This document shows, in pieces, positions 25,382-33,344 of a stretch of 64,000 nt of DNA. Location: the NCBI RefSeq assembly GCF_029894335.1, contig NZ_JARXZC010000030.1, forward strand, positions 1 through 64,000, given 5' to 3'. Each line of letters starts with the position of its first letter. Positions within the stretch are counted from its first letter, which is position 1. The position numbers and the translations under genes were made by a program. Below the pieces are notes generated by a model, which was not told the DNA's origin, searched no databases, and was given only the letters and a program-made list of their open reading frames with translations. The stretch comes from Kitasatospora sp. MAP5-34. GTDB taxonomy: Bacteria; Actinomycetota; Actinomycetes; Streptomycetales; Streptomycetaceae.

Positions 25382-26281
25382 TCAGGCCTGGTCGGCCTCG
25401 GCGGCCGGCGCCTCGTCGGCGACAACCTCGGCGGCGGGGGCCTCGTCGGCCACGGGGGCCTCGGCGACAACCTCAACGGCCTCGGCGGCGGGGGCCTCGG
25501 CGGCCGGCTGGCCCTCGAGGATGTCCTTCTCCCAGTCGGCCAGCGGCTGGTCGGCGCCCGGCTCAGCCTTGACGTCGCCCTTCGCAACACCGGCGCGGGA
25601 CTTGAGGCCCTCGGCGACGGCGTCGGCGATCACGCGGGTCAGCAGGGTGACGGAGCGGATCGCGTCGTCGTTGCCCGGGATCTTGTAGTCGACCTCGTCG
25701 GGGTCACAGTTGGTGTCGAGGATCGCGACGACCGGGATGTTCAGCTTCCGGGCCTCGCCGACCGCGATGTGCTCCTTCTTGGTGTCGACGATCCAGACAG
25801 CGCTGGGGACGCGCTGCATGTCACGGATACCGCCAAGGGTCTTCTCGAGCTTGGTGTGCTCGCGCTCCAGAACGAGGAGCTCCTTCTTGGTGAGGCCCGA
25901 ACCGGCCACATCCGTGAAGTCGATCTCGCCGAGCTCCTTCATCCGCTGAAGGCGCTTGTAGACGGTCTGGAAGTTGGTCAGCATGCCGCCGAGCCAGCGC
26001 TGGTTCACGTAGGGCATGCCCACACGGGTGGCCTGCTCGGCGATGGCCTCCTGGGCCTGCTTCTTGGTACCGACGAAGAGGACGCTGCCGCCGTGGGCGA
26101 CCGTCTCCTTGACGAACTCGAAGGCGCGGTCGATGTAGTTCAGCGACTGCAGGAGGTCGATGATGTAGATGCCGTTGCGCTCCGTGAAGATGAAGCGCTT
26201 CATCTTCGGGTTCCAACGACGGGTCTGGTGACCGAAGTGGACGCCGCTCTCAAGCAGCTCCCGCATCGTGACGACGGCCAT
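25382..26281 (-). CDS. rpsB: 30S ribosomal protein S2
   Basis: A 299-residue ribosomal protein of the small-subunit body, needed for S1 binding in many bacteria. The S2 signature blocks are clear (MRELLESGVHFGHQTRRW at the N-terminus and PVVAILDTNCDPD in the middle). The last 50-60 residues form an Ala/Glu/Val/Pro-rich tail that is variable among actinomycetes. The ATG at 26281 follows GAGGAG. A longer frame begins at 26311 but lacks a ribosome-binding site. Confidence 0.96.
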   Translation of the reverse strand: MAVVTMRELLESGVHFGHQTRRWNPKMKRFIFTERNGIYIIDLLQSLNYIDRAFEFVKETVAHGGSVLFVGTKKQAQEAIAEQATRVGMPYVNQRWLGGMLTNFQTVYKRLQRMKELGEIDFTDVAGSGLTKKELLVLEREHTKLEKTLGGIRDMQRVPSAVWIVDTKKEHIAVGEARKLNIPVVAILDTNCDPDEVDYKIPGNDDAIRSVTLLTRVIADAVAEGLKSRAGVAKGDVKAEPGADQPLADWEKDILEGQPAAEAPAAEAVEVVAEAPVADEAPAAEVVADEAPAAEADQA

Positions 26282-26738
26282 AGCCGTGCTCCTCGTGTTA
26301 CGCCTGGCCACACGCCGGGTAGAGCGGCTGCCAGGTCTGGCTCGGTTGATCCGTGTAGGTCAGGATGACCGCCACGCCTGACGCCCCGGTCGTGCCGAGC
26401 TGCCTCTGCCCGAGCGGCCGAAACCGTGACGGGCTCGGCGGACCGAGCGGCACTCGCACCGGCTGGGGTGGTTCAGGCTCGTTACGAACCTGGCCTTCCC
26501 ACCGGTGGCGGGGCGTGCGAAGTCGACCCGGCGGACCGGGTCGCGTGTGAAGTGTACGGGAAGCCCCGAGGAGCGAGCGACTCCAGCTTCTCGCGGGGTG
26601 GTTCGTGGGCCGCGCCGAGTGCCCGGGCGGGCCCGGATTCACCCGTGTGGGGTACCTGGGTTTTCCACAGGCGGGAGTTGTCCACAGGAATCCGGCCGCG
26701 GCTGGGCGGGGCGTGGGCGCGCGAGGACCCTCCTGACC
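26282..26738. promoter_or_regulatory. divergent region, rpsB and M23 peptidase gene
   Basis: No gene is visible in these 457 bases. They must hold the rpsB promoter (minus) and the promoter for the peptidase gene (plus). A near-palindrome centred at about 26480 (AGGCTCGT-TACGAACCT) looks like an operator. Two DnaA-box-like sequences lie at 26661 and 26678. Confidence 0.5.
26661..26686 (+). promoter_or_regulatory. pair of DnaA boxes
   Basis: TTTTCCACA (26661-26669) and TTGTCCACA (26678-26686) lie in the same orientation, 17 bases start to start, each followed by GG. The second is a perfect match to the box favoured by Streptomyces DnaA. They precede the M23 gene by about 55 bases. Confidence 0.55.
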
Positions 26739-27896
26739 ATGACAGCTCTTCTCGGACGTCCCATGACAGCTCTGCTGGACTTCTCCGCCGGCAGTGGTTC
26801 GGCCACCGCGATGCCGCCCATGCCACCGCCGAAGCCCGACCGTCAGCGGCAGGCTCTGCTCCTGGGGCTGCTGACGGCCCTGCTGCTGATCGGACTACCC
26901 CGGCCGTTCGCGCGCGCTGCGGCCACGAACGCCGACTCAGGCCCGGGGCCGGGGCCGGGGTCCGTCACGAGCGGCGGGCCCGGGCTCGGGCGGGCGTGGC
27001 CGGTGGGTGGACGGTCCGGGCTGCTGCGACGGTTCGAGGCGCCGCCGGCCCGCTGGGCGGCGGGTCACCGTGGGGTGGACCTCGCGGCGGTGGAGGGGGT
27101 GACGGTACGAGCCGCAGCGCCGGGGGTGGTCTCGTTCTCCGGTGTCATCGCCGGCCGCCCGGTGGTGACGGTGACTCACCCCGGCTCCGGCGAACCGCCG
27201 CTGCGGACGACCTACCTCCCGGTCGAGGGGAGCGTACCGATCGGAACCTCGGTGGCGGGCGGCGAGCCGATCGGGAAGGTGGCAGTCGGCTCCGAGCACT
27301 GCGCCACGGGGTGTCTGCACTGGGGCCTGCTGCGTGGGCACCGCTACCTCGACCCGCTGGCCCTGCTGGGCGCCGGCCAGTCCCGGCTGCTGCCGCTGCA
27401 CGACACCACCGGCGAGGGCGGGGGCGGCGGCGGTGCGGTCCGTGCCGGCGGTGCGGCTCACGCCGGGTTGGCGGTCCCGAGCCCGTGCAGTGCCATGGCG
27501 ACAGCGGCCTCGGCGATCGTCCCCGCCTCGCCGTCCGCGACGTGCTCCGCCTGGCGGACGGCTGCTTCCACCACTCCCTGCAGCAGGGCCGCCGCCAGCC
27601 GTGGCTGCTCATGGCCCAACTCCAGCAGCGCCCGCACCACCAGGTCGACGAGAGCGACGTGCGCCGCCCGGATCCGGGCCCGGGCCGCCTCGTCGAGTTC
27701 GAGTACCGAAACCGCCGCGACCGCCCGGTGCCGAGGGTCACCGGCCAGCGCGAGCTGGCCGCGTACGTACGCCTCCACCTGGGCCTGCGGGCTGTCGCAG
27801 GCCGCCATGCCCGCCTCGATCTCGGCCGCCCAGAGCGGGAAATCCACCGCGCACAGCTCTTCCACCACGGCGGCGCGCGATCGGAAGTACTCGTAG
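26739..27896 (+). CDS. secreted M23 family peptidase-like protein
   Basis: A 385-residue predicted export product. A hydrophobic segment (about 39-58) suggests a signal peptide or anchor. The LytM/M23 domain spans about 100-215, with HRGVD (zinc ligands His110 and Asp114) and CLHWG (192-196), where the usual HxH has lost its first His. Activity may therefore be weak or absent. The recognisable domain ends near 27,400, yet the frame stays open for about 145 more codons, antisense to the TetR gene. Those codons look like shadow sequence, so the true C-terminus is uncertain. The start is also uncertain: ATGs at 26739, 26763 and 26811 are possible. Confidence 0.65.
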   Translation: MTALLGRPMTALLDFSAGSGSATAMPPMPPPKPDRQRQALLLGLLTALLLIGLPRPFARAAATNADSGPGPGPGSVTSGGPGLGRAWPVGGRSGLLRRFEAPPARWAAGHRGVDLAAVEGVTVRAAAPGVVSFSGVIAGRPVVTVTHPGSGEPPLRTTYLPVEGSVPIGTSVAGGEPIGKVAVGSEHCATGCLHWGLLRGHRYLDPLALLGAGQSRLLPLHDTTGEGGGGGGAVRAGGAAHAGLAVPSPCSAMATAASAIVPASPSATCSAWRTAASTTPCSRAAASRGCSWPNSSSARTTRSTRATCAARIRARAASSSSSTETAATARCRGSPASASWPRTYASTWACGLSQAAMPASISAAQSGKSTAHSSSTTAARDRKYS

Positions 27897-28051
27897 ACCG
27901 AGGAGCGGGCCAGCCCTGTCCTCGCCGCCAGCGCGGGGAAGGTCAGTGCCTCGATGCCGCCTTCGGCGAGCAGGTTGCGGGCAGCACCGAGGAGGGCTGC
28001 GCGCTGCAGCTGGCGATGCTCGGCGACCGTGGCCGCTCGGATCTTCGGCAC
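27458..28051 (-). CDS. TetR family transcriptional regulator
   Basis: A 197-residue repressor-type protein. The N-terminal helix-turn-helix is clear (LTFPALAARTGLARSSVYEYF, about 36-56) and is preceded by the usual LLGAARNLLAEGG helix. The C-terminal domain is ligand-binding and not assignable. The GTG start at 28051 gives a standard length. It lies downstream of whiG on the same strand and its coding region is overlapped by the open frame of the M23 gene on the other strand. Its target is unknown. Confidence 0.87.
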   Translation of the reverse strand: MPKIRAATVAEHRQLQRAALLGAARNLLAEGGIEALTFPALAARTGLARSSVYEYFRSRAAVVEELCAVDFPLWAAEIEAGMAACDSPQAQVEAYVRGQLALAGDPRHRAVAAVSVLELDEAARARIRAAHVALVDLVVRALLELGHEQPRLAAALLQGVVEAAVRQAEHVADGEAGTIAEAAVAMALHGLGTANPA

Positions 28052-28138
28052 GTCCCTACTCTACGGAGCCCGCCCTGCGTGCGGGACTGCGCAGCAGAAA
28101 CGGGCCTGGGCAGCAGAAAATCGTCTGAGCGCGCCAAG

Positions 28139-28167
28139 GGCGGTCGGGGCGCCGCCGCCCGACCGCC
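28139..28167 (-). terminator. hairpin after whiG
   Basis: A perfect 10-bp stem (28139-28148 with 28158-28167) with a 9-base loop lies about 40 bases beyond the whiG stop and before the TetR start on the minus strand. Confidence 0.65.
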
Positions 28168-28205
28168 GCCAGACAACCATCAGGCGTCACCAGGCCGCCG
28201 ACCGG

Positions 28206-29276
28206 TCAGCGGATGTCGGAGAGCTTGGCCCTGAGCTGGAGCACCGATTTGGTGTGGATCTGGCTGACCCTGCTCTCGGTGACGCCCAGCACCTGTCCGA
28301 TCTCCGCGAGCGTAAGCCCTTCGTAGTAGTAGAGAGTCACCACGGTCTTCTCCCGCTCGGGCAGGGTGTTCACCGCAGTGGCGAGCAGTCGGCGAAGCTC
28401 CCGGTCCTCGGCGATCTCGACCGGGTTGTCGGCTCCGATGTCCTCCAGCGTGTCCATCAGGCTCAGCCGGTCACCGCCTTCCCCCGCCGGGTGCATCAAC
28501 TCGTCGAGCGCCACCACGTTGGCGAGCGAGAGCTGACTGAAGATGGCATGCAGATCCTCGATCGCGATGCCCATCTCCGCCGCCACCTCGGGCTCGTGCG
28601 GGGTACGGCGCAGCCGGGCCTCCAGGGTGGCGTACGTGCGCTCGACGGCCTTGGCCTTCTGCCGGACGGAACGTGGGATCCAGTCCAGGGCGCGAAGCTC
28701 GTCGATGATCGCGCCACGGATCCGGCTGATGGCGTAGGTCTCGAACTTGATCGCACGATCGATGTCGAACTTCTCGATGGCGTCGATCAGCCCGAAGATC
28801 CCGGAGGAGACGAAGTCAGCCTGTTCCACGTTGGCCGGCAGCCCCACCCCCACCCGCCCTGCCACGTATTTCACCAGGGGTGAGTAGTGCAGGATCAGCT
28901 GCTCGCGCAAGCGTGCGTCCGCAGTCTCCTTGTACGAGCGCCAGAGCGACTCGAGGGCCGTGCGGTCGGCGGGCATACGGTCGGTTGAAGCGCAGTCGGA
29001 GGGCGGGCGGGTGGCGGTCGGGCGGTCGGCGGACGTGCGGAGGTCGCCGGAGGCCGGGGCGGTACCCGCCTCGCGCCGGGCCGCCGGAGGTCGAACACCG
29101 AGCGGGGCCTGGGTCTCGTCCTTCCCGCCCTGGCCCGGCCGACCGGCCTGCCGTGACAGGCCCAGCGCCCGTGGCGTCTTCGGCTGGAGATCGGCGGCGG
29201 GGCGAGCCTCGGCCCCTGACCCTCCCGAGGACCGGACGCCACCGGTCACCCTGTGTCCGGGAATGTGTGTGGGCAT
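28206..29276 (-). CDS. whiG: sporulation sigma factor WhiG
   Basis: An RNA polymerase sigma factor of the FliA/SigD group that starts sporulation in aerial hyphae, acting through whiH and whiI. Sigma regions 2, 3 and 4 are complete: FETYAISRIRGAIIDELR (region 2.4 area), RTPHEPEVAAEMGI (region 3) and EGLTLAEIGQVLGVTESRVS (region 4.2). The start is uncertain. The ATG at 29276 gives MPTHIPGHR, similar to the N-terminus I recall for WhiG, but with a long low-complexity stretch before the core (about 100 residues). An ATG at 28976 would give 256 residues. Neither has a clear ribosome-binding site. Confidence 0.9.
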   Translation of the reverse strand: MPTHIPGHRVTGGVRSSGGSGAEARPAADLQPKTPRALGLSRQAGRPGQGGKDETQAPLGVRPPAARREAGTAPASGDLRTSADRPTATRPPSDCASTDRMPADRTALESLWRSYKETADARLREQLILHYSPLVKYVAGRVGVGLPANVEQADFVSSGIFGLIDAIEKFDIDRAIKFETYAISRIRGAIIDELRALDWIPRSVRQKAKAVERTYATLEARLRRTPHEPEVAAEMGIAIEDLHAIFSQLSLANVVALDELMHPAGEGGDRLSLMDTLEDIGADNPVEIAEDRELRRLLATAVNTLPEREKTVVTLYYYEGLTLAEIGQVLGVTESRVSQIHTKSVLQLRAKLSDIR

Positions 29277-29433
29277 ACGTTGGTCTGCGCCGTTCTGCCG
29301 AGTCACGTGCTGATAGGAAGCCTATGCGAGCGTAGCGTGACCAGGTCACTGCATTGCGCTACCGCCACTCGGTCGTCCCCCGATCCGGTGGAGCGGGGCG
29401 CGCGTCGCGTCGTGCGCGCCGTCCCTGGCGGAC

Positions 29434-30633
29434 TCAGGCCCCCCGAACCAGCCGCCAGTGCGCTCCGAAACGCTCGACGAAACCGAGGGACCCCAATTCG
29501 TATAGCCGCTGCAGGACTTCGTCCGGTGGCAGGCCGGACCGCTGGGCCAGTTGCTCGACCGGCGCGCCCTCGGCAGTCGCCGGTACGGCTTCGAGCACCC
29601 GGGCCACTGCGGGCTCCAGCAAGTCCCGGGGCAGTACCGGTCCGGAGTGTCGCGGCGCGAGGTCGTCCCCGATGGCACCGATCAGCTCGCCGACCTCGGC
29701 GGCGTCGGTCACCAGGGTCGCCGCTCCACTGCGGATCAGGGCGTGCACGCCTGCGGACAGCTCCGAGGTCACCGGTCCCGCCACCCCCATGGTCTGCCGG
29801 TTGAGATCCCGGGCCCGCCGCGCGGTGCTCAACGCCCCGCTGCGCAGCGCGGCCTCCACCACGACGGTGCCCCGGGTGAGCGCGGCGATGACGCGGTTAC
29901 GGAGGACGAAGCGGAAACGGTTCGGGTGCTCGCCCGGCGGCAGTTCACTGATCAGCAGGCCCTGCTCCGCGATCCGGGAGATCAGCTCCGAGTTGCCGGG
30001 CGGGTAGGCCATGTCCACCCCGCAGGCGAGTACCCCGAGTGTCATGCCACCCACCGCGAGCGCTCCCCGGTGCGCTGCCGCGTCGATTCCGTACGCCGCA
30101 CCCGAGACGACCACCCAGCCCCGCTCCGCCAACTGCGCGGCGAGCTCGCCTGCGACGTGCGCGCCGTAAGCGGTGCAGGCGCGGGCGCCCACCACCGCGA
30201 CCGAGCGCAGCGCGAGCAGGCGAAGCGACCCGGTGCCCCTGACCCACAACCCGACGGGCCTGCCGTCACCGAGATCATCCAGCTGGGAAGGCCACTCGGT
30301 GTCGCCCGGAATGATGAACCGTCCACCGAGGACTCGTACCCGTTCCAGGTCCGTGTCAGGGTCGAGCAGCGGAAACCTGGCCCGGTAGCCGGCGAGCCGG
30401 GTGGAGTCCAGGTCGAGGCAGCCGGGCACCGTGCGGTCTCGGACGGACTCGATCAGGGTCGTCGCGTTGACCCGGGTGAGCCAACGGCCGATCACGGCGT
30501 CTCCGGGTTCGATCAGCCGGGAGAGCGCGGCCCTGGCCCGTCGTTCGGTCTCGTGGGCCGGGTCGGGCGGCCGGTCCGCCGGTACGGAGGCATCCGGTCC
30601 GGGCCGGGCGAATGAGGTCCGAGTGTGGTTCAC
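29434..30633 (-). CDS. dprA: DNA processing protein DprA
   Basis: A 399-residue protein that in transformable bacteria binds incoming single-stranded DNA and loads RecA. The extended Rossmann domain is clear: SVAVVGARACTAYG, VVVSGAAYGIDAAAHRGAL, and NRFRFVLRNRVIAALT followed by VVVEA. The C-terminal 60 residues match the DprA winged helix. The GTG at 30633 follows AAGGAGG by five bases. It lies directly after comM and yraN, a grouping common in actinobacteria although streptomycetes are not known for natural competence. Confidence 0.92.
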   Translation of the reverse strand: MNHTRTSFARPGPDASVPADRPPDPAHETERRARAALSRLIEPGDAVIGRWLTRVNATTLIESVRDRTVPGCLDLDSTRLAGYRARFPLLDPDTDLERVRVLGGRFIIPGDTEWPSQLDDLGDGRPVGLWVRGTGSLRLLALRSVAVVGARACTAYGAHVAGELAAQLAERGWVVVSGAAYGIDAAAHRGALAVGGMTLGVLACGVDMAYPPGNSELISRIAEQGLLISELPPGEHPNRFRFVLRNRVIAALTRGTVVVEAALRSGALSTARRARDLNRQTMGVAGPVTSELSAGVHALIRSGAATLVTDAAEVGELIGAIGDDLAPRHSGPVLPRDLLEPAVARVLEAVPATAEGAPVEQLAQRSGLPPDEVLQRLYELGSLGFVERFGAHWRLVRGA

Positions 30634-30687
30634 CTGTGCCTCCTTGGCCTTGGGTGACGGTGAGTCAGGCGGGTGGGTCAGGGGCGG

Positions 30688-32340
30688 TCACGGCTCCACT
30701 CCGGGACCGTTGCCCGGGCTCCGGTAGGGACGGGCCATCGGATCGACTGCTAGTAACCCGCGCTGCACGCCGGTGCGCAGTACCAGCGCTGTGCGTACGT
30801 CCAGGCGCCCGGGCTGGTCACGGCCGGCCAGATCGGCCACCGTCCAGGCGACTCTGAGCACCCGGTCCAGCCCTCGGGCCGTCAGGAGCCCGCGTTCGAG
30901 TTCACGCTCGGCGTCGGCCAGTGCGCCCGGTCCGAGGCGCCAGCGGGTCCGCAGGGAGTGACCCGGCACCTCCGCGTTGGTCCGCCAGGGAGTCTCCGCG
31001 AACCGGGCCGCAGCCCGTTCGCGCGCCGCCAGAACACGGCCCGCCACCACGGTGGTGGTCTCGGCCGAGGAGTCCGGCCCCATCAGCTCGGCCCTGGTGA
31101 CAGGTGCCACCTGGACCTGGAGGTCGACCCGGTCCAGCAGCGGCCCGGACAGCCGACCCTGGTACCGGTTCACCATGCTGGGAGTACATTCGCAGCCCTC
31201 ACCCCTCCTGGAGTGGCGGCCGCAGGGGCACGGATTAGCGGCCAGACAGAGTTGGAAGCGGGCGGGCAGCCGTAGCGTCCCGGCCGAACGGGCGATCGTC
31301 ACCTCTCCCGATTCGAGCGGCTGGCGGAGCGCGTCGAGGACCCGGACCGAGAACTCCGGGGCCTCGTCGAGAAACAACACGCCTCGGTGGGCCAAGGAGA
31401 CCGCCCCCGGTCTGGGCAGCCCGCTGCCACCGCCGACGATCGCGGGCATGGTGGCAGAGTGGTGCGGGGCGTAGTACGGCGGGCTGTCGATCAGCGGTCG
31501 GTCCACCGGCAGCAGCCCGGCGACCGAGTGGACGGCGGTCACCTCCAGCGCCTCGGTCTGGGTCAGCGGCGGAAGCAGGGCGGGCAGGCGCTCGGCCAGC
31601 ATGGTCTTTCCGGCCCCTGGCGGTCCCTTCAGGTAGAGGTGGTGCCCGCCGGCTGCGGCGATCTCCAGGGCGCGGCGGGCCTCGTACTGGCCCGAGACGT
31701 CGGAGAGGTCCAGTTGGGCTGCCTTCTCCGCCGCGAGGGCACGGATACCCACCCCTGGCAGCAGGAGCCCCGCCATCGCGGGGTCGCGCCGCCCGACGAT
31801 CGGATCGGGTGCCTCTTCCGGTACCGGCGCGCCGGTCAGCACGGCGATCAACTGTCGCAGGCTCCGGACTCCGAGCACGGAGACCCCCGGGACGAGGGCA
31901 GCCTCGGCAGCTGTCTGCTCGGCCACGACGATCTGGTGGTAGCCCGCGTCCGCAGCGGCGAGGACCGACGGCAGGACCCCGCGCACCGGGCGGACTCCGC
32001 CGTCCAGTCCCAGTTCGCCGATGATCAGCAGGTCGGCGATGGCGGCCGGATCGAGCCGCTCGGCTGCGGCCAGCACCGCACAGGCGACCGCCAGGTCGAA
32101 GCCACTGCCGCTCTTGGGGACCGACGCCGGGCTCAGACCGACCGTCAGCTTCCGCTGAGGCCAGCTCTCGCCGCTGTTGACCACTGCGGCTCGAACGCGA
32201 TCACGCGCCTCGGAGAGGGACTTGTCAGGGAGGCCGACCAGGGCGAAGGCAGCCACCCCGGGTTCCAGGTCCGCCTGAACCTCGACCACGACACCGTCCA
32301 CCCCGATGAGGGCCACCGAGCACGTTCGGGCGAAGGCCAT
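30688..32340 (-). CDS. comM: ComM/YifB family Mg-chelatase-like AAA+ ATPase
   Basis: A 550-residue AAA+ protein. An N-terminal S5-like domain (about 1-170, with ALVGLPDKSLSEARDRV) precedes the AAA+ core with Walker A GPPGAGKT (239-246) and Walker B GVLFLDEAPEF. A four-Cys zinc-binding insertion (CLAANPCPCG, later CECTP) is visible. In competent bacteria ComM is a hexameric helicase that promotes branch migration during recombination. It starts two bases after yraN ends and precedes dprA by 54 bases. Confidence 0.92.
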   Translation of the reverse strand: MAFARTCSVALIGVDGVVVEVQADLEPGVAAFALVGLPDKSLSEARDRVRAAVVNSGESWPQRKLTVGLSPASVPKSGSGFDLAVACAVLAAAERLDPAAIADLLIIGELGLDGGVRPVRGVLPSVLAAADAGYHQIVVAEQTAAEAALVPGVSVLGVRSLRQLIAVLTGAPVPEEAPDPIVGRRDPAMAGLLLPGVGIRALAAEKAAQLDLSDVSGQYEARRALEIAAAGGHHLYLKGPPGAGKTMLAERLPALLPPLTQTEALEVTAVHSVAGLLPVDRPLIDSPPYYAPHHSATMPAIVGGGSGLPRPGAVSLAHRGVLFLDEAPEFSVRVLDALRQPLESGEVTIARSAGTLRLPARFQLCLAANPCPCGRHSRRGEGCECTPSMVNRYQGRLSGPLLDRVDLQVQVAPVTRAELMGPDSSAETTTVVAGRVLAARERAAARFAETPWRTNAEVPGHSLRTRWRLGPGALADAERELERGLLTARGLDRVLRVAWTVADLAGRDQPGRLDVRTALVLRTGVQRGLLAVDPMARPYRSPGNGPGVEP

Positions 32341-32341
32341 G

Positions 32342-32839
32342 TCAGATCACCCCCCGCAGGTGCTCGACCTCGGCGGGGCCCCTCAGACGGTTGACCACCC
32401 CGATCAGGTCGATCCGAACACCACCGGGCGGCGGGAGCACCGTCCAGTCCGGCGGCACACCCCGACTCGGCTCGGCGAGGACAGCGCGCTCGCCATCGCC
32501 ATTGCCGTCGGCACCGTTCTCGGGCCTTCCACCGGCCATCGCCAGCTGGGCGAGGCGGGTGAAGTGTGCGGGCCAGCGTTCACCGAGCCAGCGCTCTGCC
32601 AGCCGGCGCAGCCGCTCCGCCTTGGCACGGTCGATACCTTCGCTGGGCTGCTGGAACCCACGCTCCGACCGGGTTTTCACCTCGCAGACGGCAAGCGTGT
32701 CGCCGTCCAGCGCGACAATGTCGAGTTCGCCCTCTGCGCAGCGCCAGTTGCGCTCCAGGATCCTCAGCCCGCCCTGGGCGAGCCAGCGCGCGGCGACCTC
32801 TTCGCCGTAACGCCCCAGGCCGTTGTTGGAACTCTGCAC
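32342..32839 (-). CDS. YraN/UPF0102 family putative nuclease
   Basis: A protein of about 165 residues with a PD-(D/E)XK nuclease-like core: GRYGEEVAARWL near the N-terminus, then GELDIVALDGDTLAVCEVK, where Glu, Asp and EVK would form the active site. The C-terminal half carries an insertion rich in Gly, Asp and Pro (about 105-140). I chose GTG 32839 because GGAGG lies eight bases upstream; an ATG two codons earlier sits only two bases from it. It leads the yraN-comM-dprA run. Its role in DNA processing is inferred from context. Confidence 0.85.
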   Translation of the reverse strand: MQSSNNGLGRYGEEVAARWLAQGGLRILERNWRCAEGELDIVALDGDTLAVCEVKTRSERGFQQPSEGIDRAKAERLRRLAERWLGERWPAHFTRLAQLAMAGGRPENGADGNGDGERAVLAEPSRGVPPDWTVLPPPGGVRIDLIGVVNRLRGPAEVEHLRGVI

Positions 32840-32904
32840 GGTCATCACCTCCGTGCCAGGAGGCTGCCGCACCGGCCCGAACCGGACCAGATAGTTCTAT
32901 TTCC

Positions 32905-32930
32905 TGTGGATAACCAGGGGTTGTGGATAA
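32905..32930 (-). promoter_or_regulatory. pair of perfect DnaA boxes upstream of yraN
   Basis: TTATCCACA occurs twice on the minus strand (32905-32913 and 32922-32930), same orientation, 17 bases start to start. It lies 65-90 bases upstream of the yraN-comM-dprA genes. DnaA could regulate these DNA-processing genes, or the site could titrate DnaA. Confidence 0.65.
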
Positions 32931-32997
32931 CTTCCATCACCCAAAAGGGTGGGAATCGGGCAGTGCTCTGGACATTTCCCCGGGAGTCGGATCACTG

Positions 32998-33324
32998 TCA
33001 GCTACCGAACGAGGCGTCGTCGGACGGCAGCTCCAAATCGCTCTTCGCCAGTTCCTCGATATTTACGTCCTTGAAGGTCAATACCCGCACCTTACGGACA
33101 AACCGGGCGGGCCGGTACATGTCCCAGACCCAGGCATCCGCCATCGACACCTCGAAAAACACTTCCCCCTGCACCGAGTGCACCTGCAACTCGTAGTCAT
33201 TGGTGAGATAGAAGCGTCGTTCGGTCTCGATCACGTATTTGAACAGGCCGACGACGTCCCGATACTCCCGGTAGAGCTTCAGCTCCATCTCGGTCTCGTA
33301 CTTCTCGAGGTCTTCGGCACTCAT
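32998..33324 (-). CDS. DUF2469 family protein
   Basis: A 108-residue acidic protein (starting MSAEDLEKYETEMELKLYRE) that matches a family conserved throughout Actinobacteria and known as DUF2469. It has an aromatic-rich centre (YRDVVGLFKYVIETERRFYL and ADAWVWDMYRPARFV). No catalytic motif, signal peptide or membrane segment is visible. It starts 20 bases after the NUDIX gene ends, so both are probably on one transcript with sipZ. Its function is unknown. Confidence 0.9.
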   Translation of the reverse strand: MSAEDLEKYETEMELKLYREYRDVVGLFKYVIETERRFYLTNDYELQVHSVQGEVFFEVSMADAWVWDMYRPARFVRKVRVLTFKDVNIEELAKSDLELPSDDASFGS

Positions 33325-33344
33325 TCAGGCGTCCCCTCAACTCG

